DNA of 32,879 bases, from NCBI GenBank assembly GCA_003478935.1, contig QUFP01000041.1, forward strand, positions 1 through 32,879, written 5' to 3'. Shown piece by piece: positions 23,791-32,796 of the stretch (positions within the stretch are counted from its first letter, which is position 1; each line of letters opens with the position of its first letter). Under the pieces are notes generated by a model. That model had not been told where the DNA came from. It made no database searches and was given only the letters and a program-made list of their open reading frames with translations. A program made the translations under genes and the position numbers. Source of the stretch: Firmicutes bacterium AF25-13AC. Lineage in GTDB: Bacteria; Bacillota; Clostridia; Lachnospirales; Lachnospiraceae.

Positions 23791-25550
23791 TCAGAAAATT
23801 TGCGTCTGAAGATTTCTAAAAACACCATACAAATCAAGCGTTCCAAATCCCCATTCCCTGTTAGGATATGTTCTCGATGAATCTCTTTTTGCACCTCTGA
23901 TAAAATACGTTCTTACATCTGTACTACTAAAATAACGAATCCCACTTTCTCTTGTCCACTGGCAAAATAATGCCGCTGCTCCCGCCATGTGTGCTGCAGC
24001 AGCACTTGAACCACTTCTTTGTACACGACGAAGTTCATTTCCCACACCTGATAACGACGATGTAAAGCCTTCAATTCCAACGCCAGGCGCCGCCAAATCT
24101 GGACAAATCCGGCCATCTGTAGTATAGCCACGCCCTGAATATAGGTAAATACTATTATTTTGATGATTGTAATTGCTGACTGAAATCACATTTGCTGCAT
24201 CAGACGGCGAAGTAAGCGTTATAAATTCTGAGGACGAAGGAATACAGTATCCTGCCTCAAAAATGATTCTATCGGAAGCCACATATGATAACGACCTGTT
24301 ATAAAAAGATCATTATATACACGTACTGTCCAGACACCTGGTGTAATATTGATAAAGCGAAGCAGTGCAAGAAACTCACCTGTTCCCGTAACAGAAAGTC
24401 TATACGAAAGCTCCACTCTTGTCCGTGCCAGTGCAAAATTTAAAATTTCAATGCGCCCTGGCCTCACATATATTCTTGGAATTACTTCTCCATTCGGAGA
24501 ACGTATCGCGACTGAATATGTTTCTGGTTCATTTGCCCACAATTCAAGAAAGAAGCCATTCTCTCCCTCTGCAACGCGAATCTCTACATCCTCATATCCG
24601 CTTTCTGATGAAATTTGTCCTTCAAAATGATGACCTCTTGCTGTCTCGTTTCCTGTTCCTGCCACAATTGTGATGCCAACAGAACTTCCAAGCCCTTCAA
24701 GCATTCTTGCAAGTGGCAAACCACCTCGATGAGATCCAGCATTCGTTCCAAGTCCCAGACAAATCACAAGTGGCTGTTGACGCTTCTTTGCTAACGATAC
24801 AAGATAAAGAACACCTGCCATAATATCATTTTCCTGATAGGCCACCGCATCCTCTTTAATCTGATAATAAGCTCGCAAGCGATTCTTAGCAGGTTTTAAC
24901 TTTACCATTGCAATATCTGCTTTTGGCGCTGCACCAGTAAAACTTCCATCTGGCAGCTCATTTCCTGCCGCTATAGAAGCCAAAAAAGTTCCATGCCCAA
25001 TTTCATCCCTTGACGAAATTCCTTCATAAGCATCTGCCATTTTTACTGCTGCATTCAACTGCTCATGTGTAAATTCGCTTCCATATAAAAATCCTTCCGG
25101 CGTTCTTGTAATGTTCTCTAGCGTCTCTGGAAGCTCTGGCTGCACAGGCAGTCTTATTGGGCTTCCAGCTGGTATTGTCTGATCCCAGATTGCTGTTACT
25201 CTAGTTGTTCCATCTTGTTTTAGAAAAATGGAACCTGCATAATCAATTCCCGTATCCACAAATCCAATCAAAACACCACTTCCATCAAGCTTAAGATCTG
25301 AATTTTCCCTTACCTGCAAAATACCAGATGATTCCATACTTCCTGTATCCTGCAAACCAAACAGCTTTGGAATGTTATAATAGCCATAGACAGTTCCATC
25401 TTCATATCCATACGAAAGCTTCAGGTAAAGAGATGCAAACATAGCCCCCAGTGGCTGTTTACAGTCAAGCGTATACTTTGACTCAATAAGACTTCGATTT
25501 CCAATAAAATCACAATATTCCTCTGAATAAATCTGATCTTGACAGTTCAA
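23791..25550 (-). CDS. Csp-type subtilisin-like (S8) serine protease, one frameshift
   Basis: A subtilase with the CspA/B/C-like layout. The catalytic Asp (about residue 99) is in 'LIGFVDTGIDY' and His (about 186) in 'DEIGHGTFLASIAAG'. The oxyanion Asn is in 'VAGTGNETARG' and Ser (about 516) in 'GSSAAAAHMAGAAALF'. A jelly-roll-like insert (about 330-440, 'FFLELWANEPETYSVAI') precedes the Ser part, as in clostridial Csp proteases. The frame breaks near 24235; one base added in CGTCCTCAG gives 'FLRPSEFITL' and a 586-residue protein. The frame is open to an ATG at 25580 without a ribosome-binding site; GGGAG precedes the TTG at 25550, which also fits the family start, so TTG is preferred. No signal peptide. 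Role unknown; Csp relatives process germination proteins. Confidence 0.8.
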
Positions 25551-25621
25551 AAAAAGACTCCCTAAAACAAATCTCGTCATACTAGCATATGTACGTTATG
25601 ATTGTTTTAGAAAGTCTTTTT
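25551..25621 (-). terminator. Terminator of the lacto-N-biose operon, overlapping the start of the protease gene
   Basis: Minus-strand RNA forms a 20-pair stem (25621-25602 with 25570-25551) containing two G-U pairs, a 31-base loop and a U7 tail. It begins about 10 bases after the GH112 stop. The 3' arm contains the GGGAG that serves the protease TTG start. Confidence 0.8.
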
Positions 25622-25630
25622 ATTATTCCA

Positions 25631-27792
25631 TTAAATCATGTACCACTTAATCTCATTCGGCGCCATTTCCAACTCAAAGCTACTTCCGTCACCGCGGTAA
25701 ATAGTCGTCTTCTGTGGCTCATAAGTATTATTCACTACGCAGAATTTTCCATTCTTTACATAAGCGTGAACTTCTACATTAAAGTTTGTGCTAAACCACT
25801 GATTTAAAACAGCCTCACCATGCGCACTCCACAAAATGCTTCGATATAAGATACGGCTGTTCTCAAAACTATATGGCAGACCGCTAATATATACACTTCG
25901 GCCCTTACCAAACTCATTTACAGCCATCTGCACTTCCTTTTCACGCTGCACAAGAATTTCTGTGCCGGCATATGCGTACATACTCTTCTTTCCCTCTCCA
26001 AAGTCTACCGGCTTTGTTGTATCGGCAAGAATGAAATGATCCTGATGTTCTTCCCAGTTATACTTATCGTAATTCAAAGTAAATCCTGTCTCTTTCTCAA
26101 CACCAATCAAATCCGCCAGCTGTAAGAAATGACCCTGGAATTGATGACCAGATGGTTCACCAACACCAATAAATCCACCTCCATTGTAAACAAATTCACG
26201 AATTGCAGATGAGATTTTGGGATTTTCCCAAATACTTCCACCAGTATGAGCTGTGTCACCATCTCCAACATTGATAATAACATCAATATCCTTTAATATA
26301 TGCGGATTTTGAAGAATATCATCAAATGAAATGAAGCAAACATCAAATGGTGCTCCGCTAAGTGCCTCAATAATTCCAGCATAGCTATAATTTTGCTTCT
26401 GATACAGCGCATGATGTACCATATGACATCCCCAGCTGCGAATCTTGCCCCAGCTATTGAGCACTGCCACCTTTTTCACACAATATGGTGTCGTTCCCTT
26501 TGCATTTTCATATAACTCACGAAACTCATTACATACATCCTCAACATACTGTAAAAATTCAGGGAAATCGAGTGTCAGTTTTAAGTAGCCGCCATATCCG
26601 ATGCGATCAATCGGTTTTCTTAAAATCGCACGCCTTGCTGTAATCCAGTTTTCCTTTGCTTCCTTCACTGGATCTCCATTCTCATGGAATGTATCTGGGA
26701 AGAAGTAAGGCAGGAAACGGCCTTCTGTATATTTTACTCCCTTAATATCAGAAATCAGACGCAATGTACTTCCATTTCCAACGCTTCCTACAACTGCATC
26801 AAGTCCAATTGTAGCAAACTCTTCCATAAACGGTTCTGTTCCAATCCAATGATCGCCTAAAAACATCATGGCCTCTTTACCGCACTCGTGAGTAATATCT
26901 ACCATTTCCTTTGCCAGCTTTGCGACTTCTCTGCGCTGGAATGCCTGGAAATCTTTAAATTCCTTGCTCGGAACGCGATACTGGTTATTATAATAGCCTG
27001 ATCGATTATATACTCCGGACGGAATGGATAACCCACCTCTTTTTCAAACTGCTCTAAAATATAAGGACTGACTGATGCAGAATAACCATACCAATCCACA
27101 TATTTTTCTCTCTTTAACTCGTCAAACATAAGAGTAAACTGATGGAAAAATGTTGTATAACGAATAACATTCACATATGGATGTTCTTCACAATACTTAC
27201 GAAGACGCTCTAATGAATACTTATGTGTCTTTGGCTGGCGCACATCAAAAGTAATCTGATGCTCAAAATCCTTCCATTCATTTGTTACTGCATTATACAT
27301 ATGAACTGGGTCCCAGATAATATATGCTAAAAAGCTAACCGTATATTCATGGAATGGCACAGCGTCGCAGATCACCACACAGCCAGTCTCTTCCTGATAA
27401 TTCCAATTTGTTGTCGGCACGATCTCACCTGTTGAACGGTCAATGACTTCCCACCATCTTTTGATATCATCTCTTGTATTGACCATCATCAGTTCATCTG
27501 ATATTCCCTTCATAAGCGGAATAGAAAGCTCTTTGTCAACCGCTGTATAAAAGGCTGTCATCACATAGCACTGCTGCACCTCATCTGGATTTGCCTTTGC
27601 CCACTCATTATCTTTTCTTGTTGTATAATAAGTCGCATAAATTTTTGCACCCGTTTTTGTCAATTCCTCTGGAAATTCAGTTCCATCACAGTCACGTATT
27701 GCATCCGCTCCCCAGCGTTTCATTAGTTCAATTGTTTCTGGTACAACGTCTAGATTGGTCGGAATCGTAACTCTTCCCTTTGTCTGGCTCAT
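25631..27792 (-). CDS. lnpA: GH112 1,3-beta-galactosyl-N-acetylhexosamine (lacto-N-biose) phosphorylase, one frameshift
   Basis: A cytoplasmic enzyme that uses phosphate to split lacto-N-biose or galacto-N-biose into galactose 1-phosphate and GlcNAc or GalNAc. Recognised by 'MKRWGADAIRDCDGTEFPEE' near the start, 'NVIRYTTFFHQFT', 'DWYGYSASVSPYILEQFEKE' in the barrel, and the later 'INVGDGDTAHTGGS' and 'GVGEPSGHQFQGHFLQLADL' (Rossmann-like middle domain). A C-terminal beta domain ends it. The frame breaks at about 26997. One G added in CAGGCTATT gives 'DQGYYNNQYRVPSKEF' and a continuous 720-residue protein, the family length. AGGAGG precedes the ATG; the start is 54 bases after the GH136-like gene, last in the operon. 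The preference between lacto- and galacto-N-biose cannot be read. Confidence 0.88.
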
Positions 27793-27846
27793 CTTACGTT
27801 ATCCTCCTATCGAAAATTTTCTCATTCTCTTTTTGTTTTACTGCTA

Positions 27847-29160
27847 CTATTTCAACACAATAATCTGGTTTTCTTCCTCAGTATAGTTTCCGCCGCCCAT
27901 CTGATTTCTCACAAATGGAACACCTTCTCTGACATAGAAAATATTATGAGAAAGCAATGCATCAGGATTCAAGGATGGACTTATTGTTCCTCCAAGATCA
28001 TCATAACTTACATTGTGACTGAAAGTATTATGAATTGCTTCATCAAGACAAAACATCACACATCCGCCTTCATTTTGTCTGCTGTAATTATATTCATATG
28101 TCGTTCCATCTCCAGAATCTGCATCATAAGCCATTCCATCCTGATTTAATCTCGTATCCGCTGCTTCATTGTAACGAAACAGCGCATCCTTACATTTCCA
28201 TGGCCAAATGGCTGCCGCTACCTTTCCTGCACGATTTTTTGGACAACAATAAATACGATCATTAATTTCCTGTGCTACACAATCCGTCATATTGTGTTCC
28301 ACAAGCGGACGAAGCGCATACATAGCTGTAATGCCATCTCCACCTGCTTCCTTAACATAATTATTGCGAATCACCACATGTTCATGACCATACTTAAGGA
28401 ATGCTTTTTCGTCCAATATAGCTCCCTGAAATTTATCATGTGCATATGTATAGCCAACTGCAATTCCCCAGCGGCTTGTACGATATACAAAACAACCTTC
28501 TACTATAACATCACAAAAACGAGCAGAACCTGTCATATCTTCATTTGCCGGCTTTAATGCTGTCATGTAAATGCCGCCATTATTCATATGCTTATCGTAA
28601 ACATTTCCATGAACGTCATGAACATAAAGATTCTGCATGTGAATACCACTTCTTACTCCCTTGTCCCTTGCAGCAACAGCAACTCCTGTACGATTCATCT
28701 TATAAGGTGCACTGTACGTTTCACCGATGATGTTCTCTGCACTGTTTGTAATCTCAATATCATGAATCCAGATATATTCTGCATCGTACAGCAATACTGC
28801 AGATGACACATATCCCTGATACATATGTGTTGGTGAATCTAATTCTGTGCCATAATCTTGATACCAAATTCCCTGTCCATTTGCTGCAATTACCGGCAAT
28901 ACTTCCTCATAAAATTTCTCGCAGCTTTCTGGCAAGTATGCACCAATCTCAATAGGAGATTCTTTTGTTCCACTGTCTTTGATCTGTAAAAACTGTCCCT
29001 CAAAAACTGATCCTCTGGCTAAAAGCACACGATCTCCTGGCTGCAGCGTCAAACGGTTGATGGCAAACAAAGTTGCAAATGCAGATGATTTGCTCAAACC
29101 ATCATTTGTATCATTTCCGTCAATCTGACTGACATAATATGTTCTGAATGAGTTTGTCAT
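27847..29160 (-). CDS. Right-handed beta-helix protein, probable GH136 lacto-N-biosidase catalytic subunit
   Basis: A 437-residue parallel beta-helix protein: a leader 'TYYVSQIDGNDTNDGLS...AFATL' and 'LQPGDRVLLARGSVFEG', then coils such as 'YIWIHDIEITNS', 'VVIRNNYVKEAGGDGI', 'ATYEYNYS'-type turns. Asp341 and Asp348 in 'NQDGMAYDADSGDG' are seven residues apart, the spacing recalled for the catalytic pair of Bifidobacterium LnbX (GH136). There is no signal peptide, so action would be cytoplasmic, releasing lacto-N-biose from imported lacto-N-tetraose. Its neighbours, a GH112 phosphorylase and a sugar ABC transporter, make GH136 much more likely than a pectate-lyase-type function. AGAGGAAG precedes the ATG. 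It overlaps the upstream small gene by 41 bases, indicating coupling. The GH136 call rests on context and motif, not on a search. Confidence 0.68.
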   Translation of the reverse strand: MTNSFRTYYVSQIDGNDTNDGLSKSSAFATLFAINRLTLQPGDRVLLARGSVFEGQFLQIKDSGTKESPIEIGAYLPESCEKFYEEVLPVIAANGQGIWYQDYGTELDSPTHMYQGYVSSAVLLYDAEYIWIHDIEITNSAENIIGETYSAPYKMNRTGVAVAARDKGVRSGIHMQNLYVHDVHGNVYDKHMNNGGIYMTALKPANEDMTGSARFCDVIVEGCFVYRTSRWGIAVGYTYAHDKFQGAILDEKAFLKYGHEHVVIRNNYVKEAGGDGITAMYALRPLVEHNMTDCVAQEINDRIYCCPKNRAGKVAAAIWPWKCKDALFRYNEAADTRLNQDGMAYDADSGDGTTYEYNYSRQNEGGCVMFCLDEAIHNTFSHNVSYDDLGGTISPSLNPDALLSHNIFYVREGVPFVRNQMGGGNYTEEENQIIVLK

Positions 29161-29584
29161 ATGCTTCCTCTCTCAATCTTTTCTCAATGATCTGCTCTAC
29201 ATCCTCAAATGGGAAATAATCTCCATGGTAACGTCCAAAAAGATCATGATTATTTTCATAAAAATTCAATCTTTCTTCCCGTGTAAAGGATGGGCAAACA
29301 CCTAGCTGCTTAATTTTTTCAGATGGCTGTACGAAATCCAGGCGAAATCTCGTAAGCTCATATTGAAGATACATCGGTGGGGTATAAAAATATGGACCAT
29401 AAAACAATTCCCCTTTTTCCTGTTTATGCCTGTTCTCTTCATTTTTTTCTTTGCGGCGCTCTTCTAATGCTTCTACAGTATCATCAGGAATCAGACCAAA
29501 ATTTTTTGCTAGTGCAAGCGCAGCCTTTGCTTTTTGCCAATCTTTTTCATCCAGACAATACTTATTTTTCATCTGATTTTTCAT
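29120..29584 (-). CDS. Small helical protein, candidate GH136 partner (Lnb136I / LnbY-like) subunit
   Basis: A 154-residue, highly charged, mostly helical protein without signal peptide ('LDEKDWQKAKAALALAKNFG', 'EALEERRKEKNEENRHKQEK'). The C-terminal 'REERLNFYENNHDLFGRYHG' and 'FEDVEQIIEKRLREEAYDKL' recall helical parts of SurA/parvulin-type chaperones. The preferred ATG (29584) overlaps the permease stop as TAATG, with AGGAG upstream; its 3' end overlaps the beta-helix gene by 41 bases. Known lacto-N-biosidases of this type need a helical chaperone-like partner, either fused (Eubacterium ramulus) or a separate gene (LnbY in Bifidobacterium, a split pair in Roseburia hominis, all from memory). 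This gene has that position, but at 154 residues it is rather short. The role is inference. Confidence 0.55.
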   Translation of the reverse strand: MKNQMKNKYCLDEKDWQKAKAALALAKNFGLIPDDTVEALEERRKEKNEENRHKQEKGELFYGPYFYTPPMYLQYELTRFRLDFVQPSEKIKQLGVCPSFTREERLNFYENNHDLFGRYHGDYFPFEDVEQIIEKRLREEAYDKLIQNILCQSD

Positions 29585-30390
29585 TATTTTACTGCTCCTG
29601 CAATTCCATTTGCAAAGCTCTTCTGCAGACAAAGGAAAATAATCGCTGTCGGCAGTGTACAGATCAGTACACCTAACATCAGCATTCCGTAATCTACACT
29701 ATAGCCACTCTTTAAATTTGCTACTAACATCGGCATTGTAACCTCATTTTTATCCTGAAGGATAATTGTTGGCCACAGATAATTGTTCCATGCATTCATA
29801 AATGTTACCGTCATAGCTGCACCATAGGTAGATTTCATAACAGGAATAAACATCGTAAAGAAAATCTTAATCTCGCTTAATCCCTCTAATCGTGCAGCCT
29901 CAATAATATCATGAGGGAAAGATCTTGCTGCCTGACGGAACATCATAATCAAAAATGGCGTTGAAATAGAAGGCAATGCCAGTGCAATCCAAGTATTTAC
30001 AAGCTTCCATGATGCAAACAGCTTAAATAATGGAATCATAATAGCAACAAACGGAAGCATCATTGCAAGCAGCAGGATATTCATTAAAATATCCTTTCCC
30101 TTATCATGATAAATCTCAAAACCGTAACCTGCAATTGAGCAGACAAGAAGTGAGATTACCGTTATTACAATCGCATTTCTAAAAGAGTTAAACATTGCAA
30201 GACCTAAATTTTGTGTTTCAATCAATGTCCTATAATTTTCCAACAGATGAGTTCCAGGAATCAGCTTTCCTCTAACAATGTCGATGCTGGCGTTTGTCGC
30301 ACCTGATATCATATAATATAGAGGAAACGCTGACAGAAAACTTGCAAGAACCAAAATCACATAGGATATTGTTGTTTTTACTTTAGTCAC
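29584..30390 (-). CDS. Sugar ABC transporter permease (MalG type)
   Basis: The second membrane subunit of a CUT1-family carbohydrate importer, about 268 residues with six membrane segments. The cytoplasmic EAA loop that docks the ATPase is 'DIIEAARLEGLSEIKIFFTM' (about residues 160-180). The C-terminal 'GIAGAVK' is typical of MalG-type permeases. The preferred start is the GTG at 30390, with AGGTG six bases before it; it overlaps the stop of the first permease by 8 bases. Its own stop overlaps the ATG of the small helical protein (TAATG). In context it should carry lacto-N-tetraose- or lacto-N-biose-type sugars. Confidence 0.9.
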   Translation of the reverse strand: MTKVKTTISYVILVLASFLSAFPLYYMISGATNASIDIVRGKLIPGTHLLENYRTLIETQNLGLAMFNSFRNAIVITVISLLVCSIAGYGFEIYHDKGKDILMNILLLAMMLPFVAIMIPLFKLFASWKLVNTWIALALPSISTPFLIMMFRQAARSFPHDIIEAARLEGLSEIKIFFTMFIPVMKSTYGAAMTVTFMNAWNNYLWPTIILQDKNEVTMPMLVANLKSGYSVDYGMLMLGVLICTLPTAIIFLCLQKSFANGIAGAVK

Positions 30391-31273
30391 GTTTATCACC
30401 TACTTTCATCTGAATCGCTGACAGAATTGCCACGCTTACCAAAATAAATACTGAAATTGCTGCGGCATAATTAAATTTTGGTGTCTCTACAAAGGAAATA
30501 TTATAAACATAATGTGCCAGTGTCATAGTAGATTTTCCAGGACCTCCGCCCGTCAGGTTCACTGACTCATCAAACAACTGCAATGTTCCTGATGTGGACA
30601 TAATTGCAGTTAACAAAATGGTCGGCTTTAACAGTGGGATGGTGATACGTGTAAACTGCTTGAATGGACTTGCACCATCAATGTAGCTTGCCTCATAGAC
30701 TGAATAATCAATATTCTGTAATCCAGCAAGATAAAATACCATATTGTAGCCAGTCCATCGCCAAATCAATGCAATTACAATTACAAAGCGTGCTGCCCAT
30801 GCATCCTGGAACCAATTTACTGGTGTCAAACCAATCGCTGCTATAACATTGTTAACAAGACCATCCTGCGCAAACAAGGATTTGAAAATCATAGAATATG
30901 ATACAAGTGATGTCGCACATGGAAGGAATATCAATGTACGGAAAATACTTTTTCCTTTAATCTTGGGATTATTCAGAATCTGTGCCAGACAAAGTGCCAA
31001 AATTAACATAATCGGCACTTGGATCAAAAAGTAAAATACAGTATTAAACAAGCATTGTTGGAATGTTTTATCCTTCAAGATTCTCTTGTAATTTGCCAAT
31101 CCTACAAAAGTGCTTGCACCACCTGTACCCTTTTTTGAAAAAGAAAGCACAAATGCCTGCACCATTGGATAAAAGCAGAATATAAAAATGAGAAGTGCGG
31201 CCGGAATCAAGAAAACCCATCCTGTAAGATTATGTCTTTTTTCCAGGCTCATCTTTGCTTTTTGTCTTTTCAC
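30383..31273 (-). CDS. Sugar ABC transporter permease (MalF type)
   Basis: The first membrane subunit of the same CUT1 importer, about 296 residues with six membrane segments. It starts with a basic N-terminus and 'TGWVFLIPAALLIFIFCFYP', the usual MalF/UgpA opening. The EAA loop is 'SVYEASYIDGASPFKQFTRI' followed by 'TIPLLKPT'. The start is most likely the GTG at 31273, 10 bases after AAAGG; another GTG three codons earlier lies too close to that site. It overlaps the next permease by 8 bases. It is preceded by a 150-base gap with strong secondary structure after the binding-protein gene. Confidence 0.9.
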   Translation of the reverse strand: MKRQKAKMSLEKRHNLTGWVFLIPAALLIFIFCFYPMVQAFVLSFSKKGTGGASTFVGLANYKRILKDKTFQQCLFNTVFYFLIQVPIMLILALCLAQILNNPKIKGKSIFRTLIFLPCATSLVSYSMIFKSLFAQDGLVNNVIAAIGLTPVNWFQDAWAARFVIVIALIWRWTGYNMVFYLAGLQNIDYSVYEASYIDGASPFKQFTRITIPLLKPTILLTAIMSTSGTLQLFDESVNLTGGGPGKSTMTLAHYVYNISFVETPKFNYAAAISVFILVSVAILSAIQMKVGDKRD

Positions 31274-31308
31274 GTTAACCACGCCTTTCTATTTTGTAAT
31301 TATTCAGA

Positions 31309-31368
31309 GCCATGCAAAAATGCTTTCTGTAGATGTCTGTATTAAAGCAGAAATTCAATTTTTATGGC
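31309..31368 (-). other. Long hairpin in the binding protein - permease intergenic gap
   Basis: The nested arms GCCAT/ATGGC, AAAAAT/ATTTTT and TTTCTG/CAGAAA face each other across 31309-31368. A smaller CGGAA/TTCC hairpin sits at 31389-31408 next to the stop of the binding-protein gene. Such structures commonly stabilise the 3' end of binding-protein mRNA or partly terminate it, so that more binding protein than permease is made. Confidence 0.4.
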
Positions 31369-31426
31369 AAATATGGTGATAAAATATACGGAACGCACTG
31401 CATTCCCGGTACCAGAATTTTCTTAA

Positions 31427-32722
31427 TTACTCGCTAATGTTAAACTCAACGGTATCCTGTGCATTCTGAATCTCTTCATCAATGTCAGCATCATTCTGAA
31501 CCACATTTGTAACAGCATCCGTCAGTGCACTTCTGATATCAGAATAATATGCGCCATAATCAATTCCCGGAACCTGTCCTGCAAATTCAACGATATCCTT
31601 ATATACAGCCTGTCCGCCGTAGAAATCAGAAGTCTCATTGTATACATCAGACTCTGCAGCTGGCAGATAACTTGCAATTGCACCTGCGTTTACAAGCAGA
31701 TCATCATAAAGCTCAACATCTGCACCAAAAGTAGAACTTAAGAAATCAAAAGCAAGCTCTGTATTCTTGCAGTTAGAAGATACTGCCCAGCTTGCACCAC
31801 CACAGTTTGCGTAGTTTGTTGCTCCCTCGATATCATCAAGTGCCGGCATATTTACAATTGCCCACTTACCAGACTGATCCTCTGCTGCCTGAATGGAAGA
31901 CATGATCCAGCAACCCTGAATAACGCCTGCTGCTGTTCCCTTATTCATGGAAGCAATGTACTGATCCCAGTCAGTGTAGTCTACCATGATACCCTCATCG
32001 ATCAGCTGCTTATATACTTCAATTGCTGCCTTAAGTGCTTCGTTATCTACAAGTTTAACTTCGCCATCTACAATAGGGGATGCGCCTGCAGACTGCAGCA
32101 TTTCGATTACGATCTCTGAACCGCCTGAACTTGTCAGCATCGGGACATCATTTGCCTCTACTACCTTCTTTGCAAGCTCGATAAACTCAGACCATGTAGT
32201 ATCCATGAAATCCTCTACTTTAAGTCCAGCCTTCTCTACCATATCAGAACGAATTGCCATGATGGTTGCACCATTATCAAACGGAACACCATAATTCTTT
32301 TCATCTACTGTAGAGTCTGCCAGCTTACCTGCTGAAAACTTTGAAAAATCAATTCCTGAATCTGTTAACTCAGTGAAAATCTCCGGATAATTAGTTACAT
32401 TCTTATGGAAAGAATAATCCTGCATTAAAAAGATATCTGGCAATGTATCATATGTACCAGCCTCAGCTGCTGTAATCAAGCTCTGCTCAATATCAGAATA
32501 AACCTTCTCCTGAATGTCAAGCTTAAAATTAGGATGATCCTTCTGATATGCAGCCTCAGCCTGCTTCATTGCATATACGTTGAATGTAGGATCCCAACAC
32601 CATACGGTTAATGTCTCCTCTTCATCTGCTGCGTAAACATTCTGTGCAATTCCTGTAGTTCCTGCGAGTGCGTATGCAAACATAGCTGCTGCTGGAAGGA
32701 CTGCCGTTAATTTCTTTCTCAT
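31427..32722 (-). CDS. Extracellular sugar-binding protein of the ABC transporter
   Basis: A family 1 solute-binding protein of 431 residues that captures sugars outside the cell for the two permeases downstream. Visible are a signal peptide (about 1-31, 'MRKKLTAVLPAAAMFAYALA'), then 'TLTVWCWDPTFNVYAMKQAE' and the family-typical 'YGVPFDNGATIMAIRSDMVE', and a C-terminal domain with 'NCGGASWAVSSNC'. The signal region has no cysteine: the place of a lipobox reads 'LAGTTG', so the usual lipid anchor seems absent and cleavage after 'VYA' would release it. AAGGAGG precedes the ATG. First gene of the lacto-N-biose operon, behind a TATAAT promoter. Glycan specificity is inferred only from the GH136-like/GH112 neighbours. 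Confidence 0.9.
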   Translation of the reverse strand: MRKKLTAVLPAAAMFAYALAGTTGIAQNVYAADEEETLTVWCWDPTFNVYAMKQAEAAYQKDHPNFKLDIQEKVYSDIEQSLITAAEAGTYDTLPDIFLMQDYSFHKNVTNYPEIFTELTDSGIDFSKFSAGKLADSTVDEKNYGVPFDNGATIMAIRSDMVEKAGLKVEDFMDTTWSEFIELAKKVVEANDVPMLTSSGGSEIVIEMLQSAGASPIVDGEVKLVDNEALKAAIEVYKQLIDEGIMVDYTDWDQYIASMNKGTAAGVIQGCWIMSSIQAAEDQSGKWAIVNMPALDDIEGATNYANCGGASWAVSSNCKNTELAFDFLSSTFGADVELYDDLLVNAGAIASYLPAAESDVYNETSDFYGGQAVYKDIVEFAGQVPGIDYGAYYSDIRSALTDAVTNVVQNDADIDEEIQNAQDTVEFNISE

Positions 32723-32767
32723 AGTAAATTCCTCCTTAAAAATTTGTTTCCTGTTTTTGATGATCTT

Positions 32768-32796
32768 ATTATAACTTTCCCATCTCCTTATTTCTA
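32768..32796 (-). promoter_or_regulatory. Promoter of the lacto-N-biose / HMO operon
   Basis: Minus strand: TAGAAA (32796-32791), a 17-base spacer, TATAAT (32773-32768). The weak -35 suggests activator dependence. A degenerate cre-like core, AATCGCT, lies upstream near 32832-32845. No regulator gene is in the window. Confidence 0.5.

Noticed and set aside
26899..27792. GH112 as two separate genes
   Set aside because: The second part has no ribosome-binding site, and one inserted G makes a continuous protein of normal length with family sequence across the join.
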